A stretch of 64,000 nt of DNA from Pseudoips prasinana (taxonomy: Eukaryota; Arthropoda; Insecta; Lepidoptera; Nolidae), in assembly GCA_951640165.1 (NCBI GenBank), contig OX621263.1:5292501-5356500 (forward strand). The letters are read 5' to 3'. Shown here piece by piece: positions 41,901 through 53,900 of this stretch. A program made the translations under genes and the position numbers. The notes beneath the pieces were generated by a model that was not told where the DNA came from, did not search any database, and saw only the letters and a list, made by a program, of their open reading frames with translations. How positions within the stretch are numbered: position 1 is the first letter of the stretch; the number at the start of each line of letters is the position of its first letter.

Positions 41901-44900
41901 ATATTTAGGAATTTTATTTGCTCTGTGAAACTATGCATATCAAAGATATTATAATATAACAAGATTGCGCACTGAGGGAGCAAAAACGGCCCGAGCAAGA
42001 AGTAGCTGTTTTGGATGGCATCTCCTTCTAATAGAGTGACCATGCGTCGTGGAATTATGCGAATGTTTTAACGCGCCAAATTTAAAATTTTGTTTTTATG
42101 AGAATGAATAAACTTACTTTTGAAGTATAATCATACTACCTGTGCAGTGCTTTTAAAGTTACTGTTCGCCCCACTGCATACCTAGGTATACGTATTCGAG
42201 ATGTTTTCGTTACTTATACTTTCTTTATTTTGTATGCCTCTCTGCAAGCAATATAAATTAAATTATACCAAGATTATTTGTAGATTTTTTAAACGTTTGG
42301 AAATTATATAATTATTTATAGTACAATTCCCGCCTAATGTAAGTGAGAGTAGTGGTAGATATTTTGGACAAAGGCAGTAGACTTTCCAAATATTATATAT
42401 TCGTAATGTATCCAAATAGTTTTCAAGTATATTATATGTTTTATTTACTTATATTCTTTTTCGCAACAAGTGTTTTGTGTCAGTCGGCTATAGTATTCTA
42501 GGATAATTATTGTAATACATATATTCAATATAGATTAGATTGTGAAAATCGGGTAACACTAATAGACTACAGGCCCGATTTTTAAATTTATTCCACGGAT
42601 AGTACTATACTCACTACCTTAATTGAAAATATCTTCTAAGTGGCTTAATCTAAACAACTGAGATAATTTTATATCTTTTGTTATTAATAAGAGTGTAGCA
42701 ATTGTCTATTTCTTACCTATTTACTCATAACAAACACTGACACGAGGAAACAGTAGCCTCGTTTTAGTGTTAGATATAGTGAAATACCTAATTATTCATC
42801 ATCATCATTACAGCTTAAATAAGTCCACTGCTGGACAAGCCTCCCTCAAGATTCATCTTGAGGGGATATGCCATAATCGCGACGGTTGGCAGGCGGGTTG
42901 GCGATCGCAGTATGATGGTCGTAGTACTCAGAAGGAAGCTGCTTCCCGTCCTCTGGTAGATATTCCCTCGGGTCGACTTCTTCGCCCCCCACGGGATGAG
43001 ATGGGGTGATGATATTCTGATTCTGATATTTGTCGCCGTCACCACACAGCAGACAATTATTACGTAGGTATAAAATACCTAATATACATTACGACAGGTT
43101 GGAAAAATCGTTTGTTGTAAGAGGCAACAATCTCGAGTAGGTATGCTTAGTGGCTGGTAATGGGGAATAGTATTTTGTGTCAATGTGCAAAAACTCTAAA
43201 ACAAATGTGAATGTTATTTGTAATAAAACAGTTAATTGCTATATCAGATTATTATTTACCGGGAACAATATTCATCCATTTTTGTTTCAATTCCTCGTTT
43301 TTGGGAAATCTAGAAAAACGATCCATTAAATACGTAACGAATGGTTACCCTGTTGCTGAACTTAGCCAAAATATAGAAACATTACAACATAACAATTACT
43401 TGTGAAAAGATATACCACTCCCCAGATGACCCTCACTTTTACACCCTTTTACACAACAAGTTAAAACCATTTTTAAGCAAATTGGAACTGGATTGGAGCA
43501 CAATACGATAAATAATTACAAAACAAACATTCGCCATATTTGTTTACAAATTGAGTGTGGTAAACGTCATTTCTTATAAATACTGCTATTGAATTTACTA
43601 AACCCAAATTAAATGTATTTAAAAAGCTATCAAAGAATAAGACATAGTTTAAAAAAACGTTGTGTACGTCTTAAATAAATAAAAATTATTTAATTATAGT
43701 TATATGAAAACATAATCCTAGGTGTTTGACCAAAAATTCTACTATTTTATACGTCAAGTAAGTTATTTTTAGGCTGGCCATCTGTTAGACAGGGACAGAT
43801 TCCAAAACGAGAGCCTCTCTAGTGGTCCGTTTTTTCCTATTAGTACACTACAAAGAGAAATGGACTGTATCTTAAAGACTTTGAGTTCATTTTACTTTGA
43901 ACTAAATCTTGGAGTGCGCAATCTTGTTATATTATAATATCTTTGATGCATATAAAAGGCAGCCACTGCGCCGCCAACGATTATTTGCTCTTTGGCTTTC
44001 GTAGGGCGCGGTAGTGTGTGACGCGATTTGTGTGTTTTTATAAGTGTTAAAGTGTGATTAAGTTCCGTGAGTATTTGTTATTTTCTTCATATAAGTGATT
44101 GGTGTTTTAAGTTTATATTCGGCTTAGTAATGTTCAAATAAATCTGATTTGAAGGTTATAAATTATGTTCGTCATTAAAATCTTTTGTTAACGTGTTGGC
44201 GTTGTTTTTTTTAATACTTTCTACTTCAAAAACCTAATTATATATATATGTAGGAACGAAACGCAATTGTTAGAGTGAAAGGTGTGATGTGTGAAAGAGA
44301 GGTAAGATTTAAAAAGAGTAATGGCGGAAAGACTGTATTAAGACGTGTGTGTGCTCCGAAATAAATCAAGTTTTAAAACTATTGAAGACTTTACTTTCCT
44401 TCTCGAATATAAATCCCACAATTTTGGGGGCTCGTCCGGGATACGAGAAGGAAAATCAAGACGGGAGCTTCAAGGATTGACGAGAAAAGACGATACGAAG
44501 ATTTGTACCGGGCGGTGTGCAAATTTTTTCTACAAGCACGCGGTAATCCGTTGGAGGGAACATCAATTCACATTAAGACGCTAAGACGATAGACGGAAGA
44601 AACGTAGACGACGTGATGTCTAAAACCAGCGATGACGGCGGCGGCACCTAGATTATCAAGTATCGGGTATGCTGATGATCTAATACCTACATTCACGGGC
44701 TGCGACGATACCTACAGTGTTACGAATTGGGCGAACAATATCGAAGAAAGCGCTGAAATCTTTGGTTGGACTCCGCTTCAGCAATTGATAATAGCCAGGC
44801 GATCGTTAGGGGGCACGGCGGCATTGTGGCTCAAGAGTGAAAAAATACATAAGACGTGGGCCGAATTGAAACAAGCTATTACCAAGGAATTTCCGGATAC

Positions 44901-47900
44901 ACTCGATCAAAAAACTGTGCATGAGATGATGAGCGCACGAAAAAAAAGGAGTGGTGAAAGCTACCTAGATTACATCCTAATAATGAGGGAGCTAGGAAAG
45001 CGCGGCAAAATTCCAGATTACGTAGCTATAAAATACATAGTTGACGGGATTCAAGACTTAGAGACGAATAAAATGATATTATACGGCGTAACTACCTACG
45101 GCGACCTAAAAGAAAAAATTAAGATTTACGAAACTGTGAAAAATAAAATGAAGGTGCGTCGAGATACATCAAATCAAAATCAGCGAGTTACAAGACACCA
45201 GAAAGTGGGTGCATATGATTTGCGTTGTTATAGCTGTGGTGAACTAAATCATTCATCGCAAAATTGTCCGCATAAAGAGAGAGGATTGAAGTGTTTCGCA
45301 TGCAATGATTTCGGTCATATTTCATCAAATTGTCCAACGACGGTAAAAATGGCGCCAAATGGAACAAGATTCGTCGATGTTCGGAAACAATCGGGGAATT
45401 TCGGAGGACGAACGCCGGCGACGACGACAGCAGCGACACGCGCGGCGGCCAGCGAAAACTACCGGCAGTATCGCCAACATAACGAACGTCATCAAGACAT
45501 CTCACCCAATGCAAGCACGTCAAAACGCGCGATGTTCACGACGAATACAATTTCTTCAGTTGGCAACTCTACTTTTGACAGCTATGAGGAGAACAAAGAG
45601 GTTATGATGTCTATTAAAAACAAACAGTGCAAGCCGGTTATGAGCATCATTATCAATATTATGGAAGGAAAAGCGCTCATAGATTCAGGAAGCGATGTAA
45701 ATTTAAGAGGAGCACTTTTACAATGCGATTGGACGGCCAGAGTCGCGGGAAGATACTGTAATATTGTCGGGACTCGGATATAAACAAGTGTATTCGTTAG
45801 GAAAATTTCAAGTAAATATAACAATCAATGGACGTTATTATACAAACGTAATTTTTCATGTTGTGCCTAAAGATTGTATGCCTTATGTTATCATATTAGG
45901 TCATGAGTTTCTCTCAGGGGTTACTATGGTAATGAATGAGGGCTGTGTTCAGTTATTACCCTCTGGGGAAGATTGGATGAAATGTCTTAATTGTTTTTCT
46001 TTTGATAATAGTGTTATGGTGGGTCATGGGGTTGATCCGGCTATAAAAGAAGAAGTTCTGCAGTGTGTTGAGAATTACAAGCCAAACCAAACGAAAGAAG
46101 CCCCTATTAAGTTGAAGATTGTGCTAAAAGACGACATACCAGTTGCCCAGAAGCCTCGACGTTTATCATTTAAGGAGCAAGAGATAGTGGAAAACCAAGT
46201 AGAGGAGTGGTTAAACGACAACATTATACAGGTGAGTTACTCTGAATATGCTAGTCCACTGGTTTTAGTAAAAAAGAAGGATGGCTCAACAAGAGTTTGT
46301 GTTGATTACAGGCAGCTCAATAAAAAGATAGTCAAAGACGAATATCCACTTCCTATTATAGAAGATTTAATTGATAAACTCAGGACTGCTAAAGTATTCA
46401 GTGTGCTTGACCTTAAGAATTGATTCTTCCATCTAAGAGTAAGCGAAGAGTCAATACCTTATACATCTTTTGTTACCCATCAAGGCCAATATAATTTCTT
46501 AAGAGCTCCGTTTGGATTATCCAGTTCACCGAAATATTTTATGAGATTTGTGTCTATTATTTTTAGAGATTTAATTGCAAAAAATATAATGCTCCTTTTC
46601 TTTGATGACATTTTGATTCCAGCCGATGGACAAACTCAAGCCGTTCAAAGGTTAAAACAAGTTTTGTCTGTAGCTTCAGAGTATGGGCTACAATTTAATT
46701 GGAAAAAAGCTAAGCTACTGTGTCGAGAAGTTGAATACCTAGGACATCTTATATGTGATGGAAAAATAAGTCCAAGCCCAGAGAAAACAGCTGCAGTAAT
46801 GAGATACCCAGAACCAAAGAATGTTAAACAAGTCCATAGCTTCATAGGATTGACATCCTATTTCAGGAAATACATAGAAAATTATGCTTTAATTGCAAAA
46901 CCTTTGACGGATTTAATTAAGAAAGACGCTGTATTTAGTTTTGAAGAAGAACAGCATGCAGCTTTTAACGCATTAAAACAAAAACTTGCAAGTAGTCCAG
47001 TATTGAAAATATATAATCCAAATTTACCAACAGAGGTTCATACAGACGCATCCAGTGTGGCATACTCTGCTATTTTATTACAGAAGCACCCAGATAGTGG
47101 TTTACACCCAGTACTATACATGAGCAGGAAAACAAACGAGGCAGAACAAAAATACTCAAGCTATGAACTAGAAGCTCTTGCTATAATAGAAGCCATAAAG
47201 AAATTCAGACACTACCTGTATGGAATACATTTCAAGATAGTGACAGACTGCCAAGCATTTGCATTGACTCTTAAAAAGAAAGATTTATCTGCTAAGGTTG
47301 CAAGATGGGTGTTGCTTTTGGATCAATATGACTTTGAAGTTGAGCACAGGATAGGCTCTAAAATGAAACATGTAGATGCACTGAGCAGGAATCCCTACAT
47401 GTCAGCTGTAATAGTCAATCTTCATGATAGAGTAAAAGAAGCACAGATTCAAGATGAAGGATTAAAAGCAATTTATGACATTCTGAAAGAAAAACCCTAC
47501 TTAGACTATTGGATAGAAAATGATATATTATATAAAGGAGATCAGAAACAATTAGTAATACCAGGAAGCATGGAAAAAGAAATTATAAAAAGATTGCATG
47601 ACAATGGACATTTCTCAAAGAAGAAAATGAAAGAATTACTCAATAAAGATTTTTATATCAAAGATATTGATAAAAAGATAGAAGATTTTATTGTTGGATG
47701 TATACCTTGCTTGTTAGCAACTAAAAAACAGGGAAAGGAAGGTTTTCTGAATCCAATAAGCAAAGAAAGTATTCCCTTACACACTCTTCACCTCGATCAC
47801 ATTGGTCCAATGACTGAAACAAAGAAAAGATACAATCACATCCTAACTGTGGTTGATGCATTCACCAAATTTGTATGGTTGTTCCCTGTTAAAAGCACCA

Positions 47901-50900
47901 CAAGTACTGAAACATTGGATAAACTCAAGCTACATCAACAGATATTTGGAAATCCTGAAAGAATAATCACTGATAGAGGTACAGCATTTACCAGCAATGA
48001 CTTTGCAGAATATTGTGAAAATGAGAATATTGTTCATATAAAAATTACTACCGGTGTACCAAGAGGTAACGGGCAAGTTGAGAGGATTAATGGAATAATC
48101 AAGCCAGTTCTAACAAAGCTATGTATTGAAGATCAATCAGTCTGGTATAAGCATGTGAGTAGACTGCAGAGAGCAATCAATAGCACATTCCAAAGAAGTA
48201 TTGGTACAAGCCCATTTCAATTATTAATAGGTTCAAAGATGAAACTCAAAGAAGACATTCCTTTAATTGAATTATTACAAAAAGAAGACATTGAAAGGTT
48301 TCAAGAAGAAAGAGAAGACTTAAGATGTTTGGCAAAGGAACAAATAAGTAAGATTCAGGAAGAAAATACAAAAACCTATAACAAAAAGAGAGAAGAGAGC
48401 ACCAAGTACAAGGAAGGAGATAGAGTGGCTATACGACGAACACAATTTGGTCCAGGTCTCAAATTGAAACCAAAATACCTTGGTCCATACAGAATCACAA
48501 AGGTCAAAAGAAAGGACCGCAGAAGGTCCAATAAAAACAACATGTGCAGCCGATGGAATGAAAAGGTGGCCAAAAAATTAAGGTATGATCTACTTATAAA
48601 TTTTATTTTGTTGTTTTTACATTTCCTCCATATTTGTTAGTTCAAAAGTTTTCATTTGTTGGCATAGGACTCTTGAGAGAAGCTCAAAACTGTTTTTGTG
48701 TATTTTTACCAATTGCTTTACATAAAAAGAAAACTTGAATGTGTTGTTTCTAAACTTATGTTCAAAATGTTGTAAAGGTAATCTCCTTGTTAATGTGTGT
48801 TTTTCAGTTTTTTTTAACATAATACTGATACAGTGATATGACTGCTCTGTTCATTTTAACATTAAAATGTAACTGTAGTAATCTTATAATGTATAATTAG
48901 ACTTAGTGTACCTACTAACTTCAGCAGATATGTTTAATATCCTCTGTAAGAAAGCTTAACAGATGTTGTTTGTGTTAAAGAGATGTAAAAGTTAGATTTA
49001 AAGATGTTCTCTAATTTCTAAAATGTACCTACATACTTACCTTATTAAAAGAAGTAAGTAAAGATTTTGCTAAGACTTTTAGTTTCATATTATTTAAGAA
49101 TGCTTTAAAATATGTTTATTCTTTACTAAACATACCTAAATAAACAAAGGTTATTTTAATTTAAGGGTTTAGATATGACCTAAGCCGGTGTACTTACTTT
49201 ATTCTTGTTTGTAAAAGAAGTTCTATAATAAAATAAAGTGTTAGTGCTTTATGTAAGATTTGTATAATATTCTTGATTTATAGAATTGTAACTATTTAAA
49301 AAATTTACCTTTTTCAAGAACTTAAAAGTTTTAATGAAGTATATGGTTAAGACTTGTCACCTTATATTTTATGTTCTATTACTGGTGTAAAAGATATTTA
49401 TACTTACAAAGATGATTTAATAGTTTTAGTTAAGACTGTCGACTGTTACTTTGCATAATATGGTCTATGACTGTGTTAAATATTGTATTGTATAAGATTG
49501 TTGGGTTAGTTAAGATTGATGAATGTTTAGTGTACTAGTTTTATGTAAATTCTGTTAAGTAGTATAAGAATGAAAGATGATATTGTTAAGAGTGTGAGTT
49601 GGTCTGAATGTGAATGGCATGTCTGGGACAGACATGATTGTTGGATGGCCGATCTGTAGGAACGAAACGCAATTGTTAGAGTGAAAGGTGTGATGTGTGA
49701 AAGAGAGGTAAGATTTAAAAAGAGTAATGGCGGAAAGACTGTATTAAGACGTGTGTGTGCTCCGAAATAAATCAAGTTTTAAAACTATTGAAGACTTTAC
49801 TTTCCTTCTCGAATATAAATCCCACATATATATATATAGGTAGATTTGCAGTTGACTCACGGAATTATTTCCGAGCGAGTGTAACCCGCACATATCCGGT
49901 ATTATTAATATTAAAATGAATATTATATAAAACTTACACTAATTTCTCCTGCTTCAGAGGTTCCTGCAGGTTGCTCAGTCCATGTAGCCAGTTCTCCTTC
50001 GCAGCTTGCACTTCGGCAGCCGTCACACCCACGTCAGCTGGATTCGTGGGTAGCCTGTGGAACACAGAATATGTTTTCCTTTTTTAGGGTTCCGTAGCCA
50101 AATGGCAAAACACGGAACCCTTATAGATTCTTCATGTCTGTCTGTCCATCCGTATGTCACAGCCACTTTCTATACTGTTGAAACTTGGTAAGTACACAAA
50201 TATTTGCACTTACCGGGATTCGAACCCAGGACCACCAGCTTCGTAAGCAGGAGCACTACCAACTAGGCTACGGTGACCATCATTTAATTATAAATGTATT
50301 TTAACTCTTACCCAGTAGGCGACGCTAAACTCGCAATTTGAGGGACACCTAGTGCCGAGAGCGCTCCAAAGGGTCCAGTTACTGAGGAAGCCCACTGCGT
50401 TAGTGCTTGCTGAAAAAACGTATACTATTATTATTATAAATAAATAAATATCTTAGGACATTATTCACACACGGCCATCTGATCCCAAACTAAGCAGAGC
50501 TTGTACTATGGAAACCAGATAACTGATATACTACATATCATCATTACAGCTAAATGAGTCCACTGCTGGACAAGCCTCCCTCAAGAATCGTCTTGGGGGG
50601 ATATGCCATAATCGCCACGTTTGGCAGGCGGGTTGGCGATCGCAGTAAGATGGTCATAGTAATCAGAAGGAAGCTGCTGCCCATCCTCTGGTAGATATTC
50701 CCTCGGGTCGACTTCTACGCCCCCCACGGGATGAGATGGGGTGATGATATTCTGATTCTGATATTTGTCGCCGTCCCCACTACATATACTGCTTTTCTTT
50801 TCTAATTACATACTTATATAGATAATTACGCACAGACTCTGGAAAAACAGACATGTTCATGCACAAACATATCTGTCCTTGGTGGGAATGGAACCCACGA

Positions 50901-53900
50901 CCTGCGGTGTGTAAAGCAACCTTTTATCAGACGAACTGTAAGAATTGGTGATCCTAATCAGGATTGAAAACGCAAAGTGGTTCTTTTATCTGCAACTCTC
51001 TTGAACTTTATTACAAGGGAATAAAGTGCACAGTATGATGGCATTTTCATTAAAATTGTATTGCTCACATACTCATATTTTAGTCATGTTAAATTATAAT
51101 TTATTGATTTTGAACTTTATTACAAGGGAATAGAGTGCACAGTATGGTTGCAATTTCTTTAAAATTGTATTGCTCACATACTCATACTTTAGCCATTTAA
51201 AGTTATAATTTATTGATTTTGAACTTTATCACAACGGCAGAAAGAAGCAAAAGCAACGACGCAGATCTAGTGGCAAGGGACCCTAACAGGTAAGCCAGAG
51301 GCCATGGCTCCGTCGGCCCCCCGAGCTGTGGCTTTTTATGGGGATAAGGGTGATCAGGTATTTGTCGCTTAAATTAAATGCTGGTTGAGAGTCCCCTGGG
51401 TTAGCCAACTGCTCAGTGCTTTTAAATGGCTGAATCATATAGAACTACTATATTGCTCTACTATACTGAAGACAACTTGTTATTTATTTAAATATTTCTC
51501 AACATTTTTGTTTGGGAGGCGGTCACAGCCATTTGCTCTCACCGGCTAAGTGATATTGAGGTTAAGCACCTAGGCTCGCGGTCAGTCTACAGATGGGTGA
51601 CCGCCAAAAATGGTTTAATTTCTAAGCGTCTCCGTGCTTTGGAGGGCAGTTGTAGTCATTAGACAACAGCCAATAAGCCATGTCAGAGGCCCACTGGGCG
51701 GCTTGAACAACTCTGACACTACTGCCCATACGATAAACCAGCATTTTTGTGTGACAGACAACACGGACCACACAATTATCTAGTTTCTTTAAAATCGTAT
51801 TGCTCACATACTCATACTTTGGTCATGTTAAATTATAATCTATTGATTTTAAACTTTATTGCACGGGGATAGAGTGCAAAGCATTAGAGCAATTTCTTTA
51901 AAACTGTATTGCTCACATACTCATAATTTAGTTATGTCAAATTATAATGTATTGATTTTGAACTTTATTACAACAGGGAGATAGACTGCAAAATGTGATG
52001 GCAGTTTCTTTGAAATTGTATTGCTCATATACTCATACATTAGTCTTGTTTACTTCAAATTTAGTGATTTTGAACTTTATTACAAGGGGATAGAGTGCAA
52101 AGTATGATAGCAATTTCTTTAAATTTGTATTGCTCACATACTCATACTTTAGTCATGTTAAATTATAATTTATTGATTTCGAACTTTATTACAACAAGGG
52201 GATGGAGTGAAAAGTATGATGACAATTTCTTTAAAATTGTATTGCTCACATACTCATACATTAGTCATATTAACTTCAAATTTAGTGATTTTTAACGTTA
52301 TTACAAGTGAATAGAGTGCACAATATGATGGCAATTGCTTTAAAATTGTATTGCTCACATACTCATACTTTAGTCATGTTAAATTATAATTTATTGATTT
52401 TGAACTTTATTACAACAAGGGGATGAAAAGTATGATGACAATTTCTTTAAAATTGTATTGCTCACATACTCATACTTTAGTCATGTTAAATTATTATTTA
52501 TCGATTTTGAACTTTATTACACGGCTATAGAGTACAAAGTATGATGGCAATTTCTTTTAAATTGTATTGCTCACATACTCATTCATTAGTCATCGTTAAC
52601 TTCAAATTTATTGATTTTGAACTTTATTACAAAGGAATAGAGTGCAAAGTATGAAGGCAATTTCTTTAAAATTGTATTGCTCACATACTCATACTTCAGT
52701 CATGTTTATTTATAATTTATTGAATTTGAACTAGAATTACAAGGCAATAGAATGCACAGTGTGATGGCAATTTCTTTATAATTGTATTGCTCACATACTC
52801 ATACCTTAGTCATGTTAACTTCAAATTTAGTGATTTTGAACTTTATTACAAGCGAAAAGAGTGCACAATATGATGGCAATTTCTTTAAAATTGTATTGCT
52901 CACATACTCATACTTTAATCATGTTAAATTATAATCTATTGATTTTGAACTTTATTACAAGGTAATAGAGTGTAAATTATGATAGTAATTTCTTAAAAAA
53001 ATTATTGTTTACATACTCATACATTAGTCATTGTAAATTATAATTTAATTATTTTGAACTTTATTACAAGGGAATAGAGTGCAAAGTATTTTATTGCTTC
53101 TTACCTGAACAGCTGTAGCACTACATATCAAATCGAACCATCTGCAGATGTGAGGGCATCCCTTAACATAATTCGGCATGTAAGCGTCGTTAAAGTAGAT
53201 TGGGTACAACGTACTCCATATTGAGATATCGGGAGCTGACAATTTATCCTGGAAAAAAATACAAGTGAACTTGTGAACCTCCTCCTTTTGAAGTCGGTTA
53301 GAAAGAACATCTCTTAGTACTCCACCTAGTAACACCAAAGGCGAAGGCGTCATCATCATACCAGCCAAATTATATATTACTAGCTGTGCTCAACGGTTTT
53401 ACCCGCGTTAAACTTAATAAATCAGTTAATCCAGGGTGTCAGCTAACTCCATACCAAATTTTATTAAAATCGCACCATCCGTTTATACGTGAAGAAGTAA
53501 CAAACATACACACACACACACAAACTTTCGCCTTTATAATATTAGTGTGATACCTGCCGCCACATTCCGCCATACCCTCTCGCCAAAAGTAGAAATTCCA
53601 TCCTTATCACCTGGATGAATGGTCATCTACCACTGTGCGTTTCACAAGAAACGTTTTACTGCGCACTACCGCTCTGTGGAATCAATTAGCTGCGGAGGTA
53701 TTTCCGATCCGGTATGACATGGCAACCTTCAAGAAGTGAGCCTATTCTTTTCTTAAAGGCCGCCAACACACTTGCGGATCAACTGGTGTTGCGAGTATCC
53801 ATGGGCGGCGGTGATCAATAACCATAAGAAGACCGAATTTCTCAACTGCTCGAAAAAAAAAACGTCCACAGCTGGACATACGCAGGGGATATGTCATAAT

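Larger units (their letters stand above)
41934..43955. mobile_element. 2-kb inverted-repeat element
   Basis: 'caaagatattataatataac' + 'aagattgcgcact' at 41942-41975 is matched exactly by its complement at 43915-43948, with 'atgcat' on both outer sides. Between them are a 'ccactgctggacaa' repeat copy and AT-rich sequence. It looks like a non-autonomous DNA transposon. The target duplication is unclear. Confidence 0.5.
44249..49826 (+). mobile_element. Ty3/gypsy LTR retrotransposon, full length
   Basis: 5578 bp with 172-bp LTRs that are identical by eye (44249-44420 and 49655-49826), TG...CA ends and TATA on both flanks (44245-44248, 49827-49830). Order: LTR, tRNA-Pro primer site, gag, protease, RT, RNase H, integrase, about 1 kb non-coding, LTR. 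No env. It sits antisense in the MetRS intron between exons c6 and c5. Identical LTRs indicate a recent insertion, yet the ORFs are broken. Confidence 0.92.

Noticed and set aside
48641..49654. An env gene in the LTR element, which would make it an errantivirus
   Set aside because: No long frame, signal peptide or membrane segment occurs between pol and the 3' LTR.
51001..53095. CRISPR-like array
   Set aside because: The repeats are about 110 bp, directly adjoining and diverged, without unique spacers. The context is an animal intron, so it is a satellite.
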